Notes under the pieces: generated by a model
The model's database searches: none
What the model was told of the DNA's origin: nothing
What the model saw: only the letters and a program-made list of their open reading frames with translations
Made by a program: the position numbers and the translations under genes
Shown here: positions 57,735 through 64,000 of the stretch, in pieces
How the letters are laid out: every line of letters begins with the position of its first letter
Position numbering within the stretch: position 1 is the stretch's first letter
Assembly: GCF_028372415.1 (NCBI RefSeq)
Contig: NC_092878.1
Coordinates: 5,483,501-5,547,500 of the forward strand
Direction of reading: 5' to 3'
From: Notamacropus eugenii
Lineage: Eukaryota > Chordata > Mammalia > Diprotodontia > Macropodidae
Length of the DNA stretch: 64,000 bases

Positions 57735-58640
57735 TTTCAGAGAGTAAAAAAGAAAATTATCATTGATTTAATCTTTGACAATGTATAAAATTCACTGTTT
57801 TCTTAAGAAAATTCAGCACATGTTCCACTTTCACTGCTTTTGAGAACAATATTTCTTCACATATAATGCATGAAACATACCATCAGGAGCAATTTCATTC
57901 TCCTTAGCCAATAATTGAGCTGCAAATTCCCTTCTCTTCCTTCTAATTGCTGCTGTACAAAGTGCACCAACCATACTAGTTTTGATCATGGAAATTATAC
58001 TTTTCTAAAAGTCTATATATACTTCCTTTAAAAATCTTCACTTATTGTAGTATAACTAGGAGAAAAAAATATCTAGCAATTCTCTACCCACAGTAAGATT
58101 TTCATCACATGCACAAATGAATACAACTACTTGAGTCACTTCATTAACATTCATACTTTCATCAACAATAATCAAAAGTCAGAAATTTTCCAATTTTCAT
58201 TTGTTTTCCATTGACATCAGGGACAATTTTGTTAATTCTGCAACAGTGTTTCATGCTGAAATATTCTGAAAATTTTTTCAGGATAAAGAATTTCAATGGC
58301 TTTCACTATACACTCCACAAATTCACCTTCACTAAAATAATGAATGTTTAGCTACAAGTTTAGAAACAGTGCAATTAGCTTTCACTACACTTTCACTGTC
58401 TTTATGGATTTTTGTAAATACTTAGTTTTTTTTGAAGTTATTTCAAATTTCTTAATTTACCTTATGCTAAGTATTATATCACAGCAGTGTATGTCATAAT
58501 GGCATTTTAAATTATACTCATTGGGGACACTAATACTGTGTTTACAAATTAAATGTAAAATCTTGGACTTTAATTCTGTAAAGAAGTAATCTAGCCCCCA
58601 TCTTATCTGAAAATTCTGTGTTCTTGTACAGAGTTTTTTT
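57735..58640 (-). mobile_element. hAT transposase relic with possible BED-finger region
   Basis: Minus-strand frames, in order from 58560 down: a possible finger remnant (NLKCHYDIHC-like wording), KANCTVSKLVAKHS (58325), VECIVKAIEIL, then IIVDESMNVNEVTQVVVFI (58180-58110) with the DES box of hAT transposases, MIKTSMVG (58000) and APDGMFHALYVKKY (57880). The order is that of Charlie-type/ZBED/GTF2IRD2-like transposases. Only a few stops and frame changes over 900 bases. Ends of the transposon were not found. Confidence 0.7.
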
Positions 58641-59169
58641 TACAACTTGCAGAATGTGACAATTTATGACCACCTTCCTATGAAATGTTTTAAGAAATTT
58701 ATCATTTTATATTTCTAGTTAAAAATGTGTAAGCTACAGTAAAGACTCCTTTCTCTTAGCCTCTTTTACCTAAAGACTCATTCAACATGAAAGCAATAAA
58801 ATATCATGTTTCCTGCCTACCATTTAACACAGAATGAATCTGAATGGCTCATGGATCAAAACTATACAAGTGCACAAACTATACTTAAAGCACTTCAAGG
58901 GCAGAATTTACTTGCACAGGTAGCATGAAGCTTTCTCCCACTAGACAAAAGATAGGGAGAAAAATTTCAAAATATGATAGACATTTACACATGGTACAAA
59001 ACAGACAGACCATGCTATGAGGAAAACAGCAATTAGAGTACATGAAGGGCTGTCCCACACTAAGCATTTTGGTTTCTCTTCCTTTCTCAGCTATAACAGC
59101 TTCTCATTTGTTTATTTCCTCATGAACTCCACTAGACTGTTGGTTACTGATAGGTGGTACTTTGCCAAA
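58641..59169. other. Unassigned DNA
   Basis: No frame with a motif; a possible AATAAA at 58796 has no partner. Confidence 0.4.
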
Positions 59170-62100
59170 ACAAATGCAAGATCAATTTATTTTTTAAAAT
59201 GTTTTAGGAGTATTTTATTTTTTCCTCAATTACTTGTCAAGAAAAAAATTTAGCATTCATTTTTTACAAGATTTTGAGTTCCAAATTTTGCACCCTCCTT
59301 CCCTTCTTAAAGACCTCTCCCCTCTTCTGAAAAGGTAGGCAGTTTGATAATAGTTTATACAAATGCTATCAGGTAAGAAATATTTCTGTATTAGTCACTG
59401 TTGTGAAAGAAACAGATTAAAAGAACCATGAGACATAAAGCGAAAAAAAATGCTTCAATCTGCACCCAGAGTTCATCAGTTCCTTATCTGGATATGGACA
59501 GCATTTTCCTTCTTGAGTCCTTTGTAATTGTCTTGGATCGCTGTATTCTTGAAAAGAGCTTTGTCATTAATAGTTTATCATCACCCAATGTTACTGATAC
59601 TGTGGACAATGTTTTCCTGGTTATGCTAATTTCACTTTGTATCAGTTTGTACAAGTCTTTCCAGGATTTTCTGAAATCTACCTGTTCATTATTTCTTATT
59701 GCACAATATCATTCCATTGCATTTATATGCCACAGATTGTTCAGCCACTGCCCAATTGGTGGGCATCTCCTGAATTTCCAATATTTTGTCACCACAAAAG
59801 GTCTGCTATAACTATTGCTGCACATGTAGGTCCTTTTCCTTTTTTCATGACTTCTTTGGGATACAGATGCAGTAGTGGTATTGGTGGATCAAAGGGGATG
59901 CAGAGTTTGGTTGCCCTTTGGACATAGTTCCAAAGCGCTCTTGAAAAGGCAGTTCAAAATGCCAACAGTCCATCAGGGTCCCAATTTTCCTACATCCTTT
60001 CCAACATATACCATTTTCTTTTTTTGCCACAGTAGTCAATCTAATAGATTTGAGGTGGTACCTTAGAGTTGTTTTAATTTGCTTTTCTCTAATTAAAAGT
60101 CATTTAGAGCACATCTTCACATGCCAACAGACAGCTTTCATTTCTTCATCTGAAAACTGCCTGTTCATACCCTGACCATTTAGCCATTGGGAAATGGCTT
60201 GTATTCTTATAAGTTTGACCCAGTTCTCTATAGATTTGAGAAATGAGGCCTTTATTGGAGACACTGGCTATAGACATTGTTTCCTAGCTTTCTGCTTTTC
60301 TTCTATTCTTAGTTGCACTGGTTTTGTTTGTACGAAAGGTTTTTAATATAATAAAAATAATCTATTTTACATTTTATTATGCTCTGTCATTTGGTCATGA
60401 ATTCTTTCCCTCCCCATAGCCTTGCTCTTCTAATTTGCTTATGGTGTCACCCTTCATGTTTAAATCATGCACCCATTTTGACCTTATCTTGATATATAGT
60501 GTGAGATATTGATCAACACCTAGTTTGTGTCCTTATGTTTTCCAGTTTTCCCAGCAGTTTTTGTCAAGTAGTAAGTCCTTATCCCAAAAGCTGGGGTCCT
60601 TGGATTTATTAAACATTAGGTTACTGTGGTCATTGATTACTGTGTCTCCTGCACCTAATCTATTCCACTGATTCATCACTATGTTTCTTGGCCAGTACTA
60701 GATAGCTTTGATGATTACTGCTTTATAATATAGTTTGAGATCTGGTATCGCTAGCCCACCTTCCTTTGCATTTCTTTTGCATTAATTCCCCTGATATTCT
60801 TGACGTTTTGTTTTCCCAGATGAATTTTATTTTTTCTAGCTTTATAACATTTCTTTTTGGCAATTTGATATCATTAGTTTAAGCAGAATTGTCGTTTTTA
60901 TATTAGCTTGGCCTACCCAAGACCAATTGATATTTTTCCAATTGTTTATATCTGACTTTATTTGCATGAAAAGTGTTTTGTAATTGTATTCATGTAGTTC
61001 CTGAGTTTCTCTTTGAAGGTAGACTCCCAAGTATTTTATATTTCTTACAGTTATTTTGAAAGGACTTTCTCTATCTCTTGCTACTGGGCTTGATTGGTCA
61101 TATAAACAAATGCTGCTTTATGTGGGTTTTATTTTACATCCTGCAACTTTGCTAAAGTTGCTAATTATTTCAAGTAATTTTTTAGATAATATTGGTGGTT
61201 TTATATAGATCCTACTTACCATTTTAAGGAATGCTTCTTTATTCCTATGGTCACCAATGTTTTTAATAGGAATAGATGCTCTATTTTGTCAAAAGCTTTT
61301 TCACCATCTATTGAGATAATCGTATGATTTCTGTTGGTTTTGTTATTCATATGGTCAATTATATTGATAGTTTTCCTAATATTGAACCAACCCATATTCC
61401 TGGTATAAATCCCACCTAGTGTGTAACCTTGTGCTATATTGCTGTAATCTCCTTGCTAATATTTTGTTCAAAATATTTGCATTGATATTTATTAGGGAAA
61501 TTGATCTATCATTTTTTCTGTTTTAGCCCTTTCTGGATTAGGTATCAGCACCATATCTGTATCATAACAGGAGTTTGGTAGGATTCCTTCACCTACTTTT
61601 TCAAATAATTTATATAGTACTCAAATTAATTGTTCTTTAAATTGTTCTTTGGTAGAATTCACTTGTGAACCCATCTGGCTCTGGGAATTTTTCCTAGAGA
61701 GTTCATTAATGGTTTATTCAATTTCTTTTCCTAAGATGGGGTTATTGAGGCATTCTATTTCATGATCTATTAGATAATTTATATTTTTTGGTAAATATTC
61801 ATTCATTTCAGTCAGACTGTCAGATTTATTGGCATATAAAGGAGCAAAATATTTCCCGATTACTTTAATTTCTTCTTCATTGGTGATTTTCACCCATTTC
61901 ATTTTTGATACTGGATGTGGTTTTCTTTTTTTTTAATCAAATTAATCAGTGGTTTATTTATCTTATTGGTTTTTTCATAAAACTCCTAGATTTATTAGCT
62001 TAATGGTTTTTTTATTTTCATTTTTATTTATCTCACCTTTGATTTTCAGGATTTACAATTCCTTGTTCAATTGGAGATTTTTAATTTGTTCTTTTTATAG

Positions 62101-63835
62101 TTTTTTTAGCTGTATCCCCAATTCATTGATCTATTCTTTTTCCATTTTGTTGCTGTAACATCTTAGAGAAAATTTCTCCTAAGTACTGTTTTGGTTAGAT
62201 CACATAAATTTTGGTATGCTGTTTCATTGCTGTCATTCTCTTTATGAAATTATCGATTATTTCTATGATTTGTTCTTTGACCCACTTATTCTTTAGGGTT
62301 AGTTTCCAATTAATTTTTAATCAGTCTTTCCATTGTGCTTTATTGAATATAATTTTATTGCATTATGATCCAAAAAGAATGAATTTACTATTTCTGCCTT
62401 TTTGTGTTTGATTTCAAGGTTTTATGCCCTACTACATGATCAATCTTTATGTGGGTGCCGTATACCAGTGAGAAAAAGGTACATTCCTTTTTATTCCCAT
62501 TTAGTTTTCTCTGTCATATCTAAATTTTATAATATTCTATTTACTCCTTATTTTCTTCCTTTTTTCATTGAAATTATCAAGTTGTGAGAGGGAACACTAG
62601 AGGTCCTCCTCCAGTATAGTTTTAGTGTGTTTCTTCCTTAACTTTTCCTTTAAGAATATGGATGCTATGCCACTTGGTGTATATATGTTTAGTATTGATA
62701 TTGGGTTTGTTTTTTTTTTTTTTAACAAGATACAGTTTCCTTTCTTATCTCTTTTAATCAAATCTATTTTTGCTTTTACTTGTCTGAAATCAGGATGCCT
62801 CCCCATTTTTTTTTTAAAGTCAGCTGAAGCATAATATTTTGCTCCAGCCCCTTATCTTTACTCTGCGTGTGTCTCTCTGCTTCAAGTGTTTCTTGTAAAT
62901 AACATATTGTAGGATTCTGGTTTTTGATCCACTCTGCTATCCATTTCTGTTTTATGGGACAATTCATCCCATCCACATTCAGAGTTATGATTACTGTGCA
63001 TTTCCCTCCATCCTATTCTTCCTTCTGTTTATCTCTCCCCTTTCACCCTTTCCCTCCTCACCAGGGTTTTGCTCCTGTCTACCACCCTCCCCTGATCTGC
63101 CCTCCCTTTTCAGTCCTCACACACTCTTCTTTCTTGTTTTCCCCTCCTACTCCCCTGTCAGGTAAGAAGGATTTCTATATTCAACTGATTGTGTATATTA
63201 TTCCCTCTTTGAGCTAACACTGATGATAGTAAGGCTCAAGCAATGCTCATCTCCCACTCTCCCATTTCTCCCTCTAATGTAATAGGTCTTGCTCAACACT
63301 TCATGTAAGATACTTTACCCCATTCTTTCTCTCTCTTCCTTCTGCACTCATTGCACTCTTCTTTCTCATTCCTTAAATTTTTTTATGTCATTCCCTCAAA
63401 TTCACCTCATACCTATATGCTCTGTCTCTCTATATTCCTTCTATATGTACTATGTGTGATACAATTTTTAGGAATTACAAGTATCATCCTGCCATGTAGA
63501 GATGTAAAACGTCTAGTTCTTTTGAATTCCTTATGTTTTGTTTCCACTTTTTACTTGTTTATGCTTCTCTTGGGTCTTACAATTGGAGATAAAATTTTTA
63601 GTTTAATTCTGGTCTTCTCCTTATGAAAGCTTGAAATCCCTTTACTTCATTCAATAACCATATTTCCCCTTAAAATATTATGCTTAGTTTTTCTCAGTAA
63701 GTAATTCTTGGTTGTAGACTATTAGCCCCTTTGCCTTCCAGAATATCATATTCCATGATCTCTGATCTTTTCATGTTGCATCTACCAAGTCCTGTGTCAA
63801 ACTTTAATTTAAAAGTGAAGGCTGCCTAACCCATT
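59170..63835 (-). mobile_element. L1, 4.7 kb: ORF1 end, long spacer, ORF2, 3' UTR
   Basis: Read on the minus strand: ORF1 C-terminus (FQAFIRRRPEL near 63620), a purine-rich spacer of about 590 bases (63600-63010), the ORF2 endonuclease (MNCPIKQKWIAEWIKNQNP at 62970, then LNIYTPSGIASIF), the pre-RT block (YFAPLYANKSDSLTEMNEYL at 61850), the late block (YNYKTLFMQIKSDINNWK at 60980) and the 3' UTR to 59170. 5'-truncated in ORF1 and with many stops. Confidence 0.85.
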
Positions 63836-64000
63836 ATATGCTTCAGTGCTACGCAAAAGAATCAGTGCTTGTGCACAGAAATGAACAGTATGGATAAATG
63901 TTTACTATGCTACAGGGCACTTAATCAGTTGAAAATATAGACTTTATAGCTACCATGCAAAGGAAAATTAACAATTTTATTTTTCTTCCACTAATGGCCC
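63836..64000. other. Unassigned DNA at window end
   Basis: AT-rich, no feature seen. Confidence 0.4.

Overview
The window reads as marsupial genomic DNA, probably from a gene desert. It is AT-rich and CpG-poor, and packed with repeat types typical of marsupials: L1 copies whose 5' end reads GGGGGTGGAGCCAAGATG, a tRNA-derived SINE containing GTGGCACAGTGGATAGAGC, many MIR/CORE-SINE copies, L2 and RTE LINE relics, and hAT and mariner-like DNA elements. No tRNA, rRNA, snRNA or CRISPR was recognised. The species cannot be fixed by eye.

One host gene is well supported. A member of the FAM170 family (closest overall to FAM170A, with some FAM170B-like wording) lies on the + strand. Its main exon starts after a splice acceptor at 30800-30801 and is open to a TGA at 32463-32465. 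It carries the family's central block and C2HC-type zinc finger, then a tail of about 320 residues rich in His, Gln, Arg and Glu on a 7-residue lattice, which I do not recall in human FAM170 proteins. The frame stays open for 143 more codons after the TGA, up to a strong splice donor at 32895/32896. A candidate first coding exon at 23716-23758 and a candidate last exon from 33277 both join in the same phase (1).

Layout. 1-5.4 kb: L1 fragments in both orientations and an R4/Dong-like LINE relic. 5.4-12.4 kb: a second R4-like copy, a (CA)n run, scattered SINEs, much unassigned DNA. 12.4-14.9 kb: an L2 split by a reversed, 3'-truncated L1. 15.4-21.2 kb: a short L1 with target duplication, an RTE fragment, an old L1 and a mariner-like MITE. 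22-28 kb: SINE tails, candidate first exon, a palindromic hAT MITE, an old L1 and a solo LTR inside a SINE. 28.3-30.5 kb: L1 and SINEs. 30.8-33.5 kb: the FAM170 gene. 34-38.5 kb: nested SINE/MITE/L2. 39-46.5 kb: 5' pieces of three different L1s plus SINEs. 46.5-51 kb: L2, MIR and an old purine-rich repeat present twice. 51-63.8 kb: a HAL1-like element, several L1 pieces, a hAT transposase relic with a possible BED-finger region, and a long minus-strand L1.

The most notable things are the repeat tail of the FAM170 gene and its TGA, which looks like a CpG transition of a repeat-unit CGA codon, and two L1 insertions that keep their 5' end but stop at A-rich runs inside ORF1, one with a perfect 15-bp target duplication. 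Comparisons with human FAM170 proteins and repeat families are from memory; no search was run.
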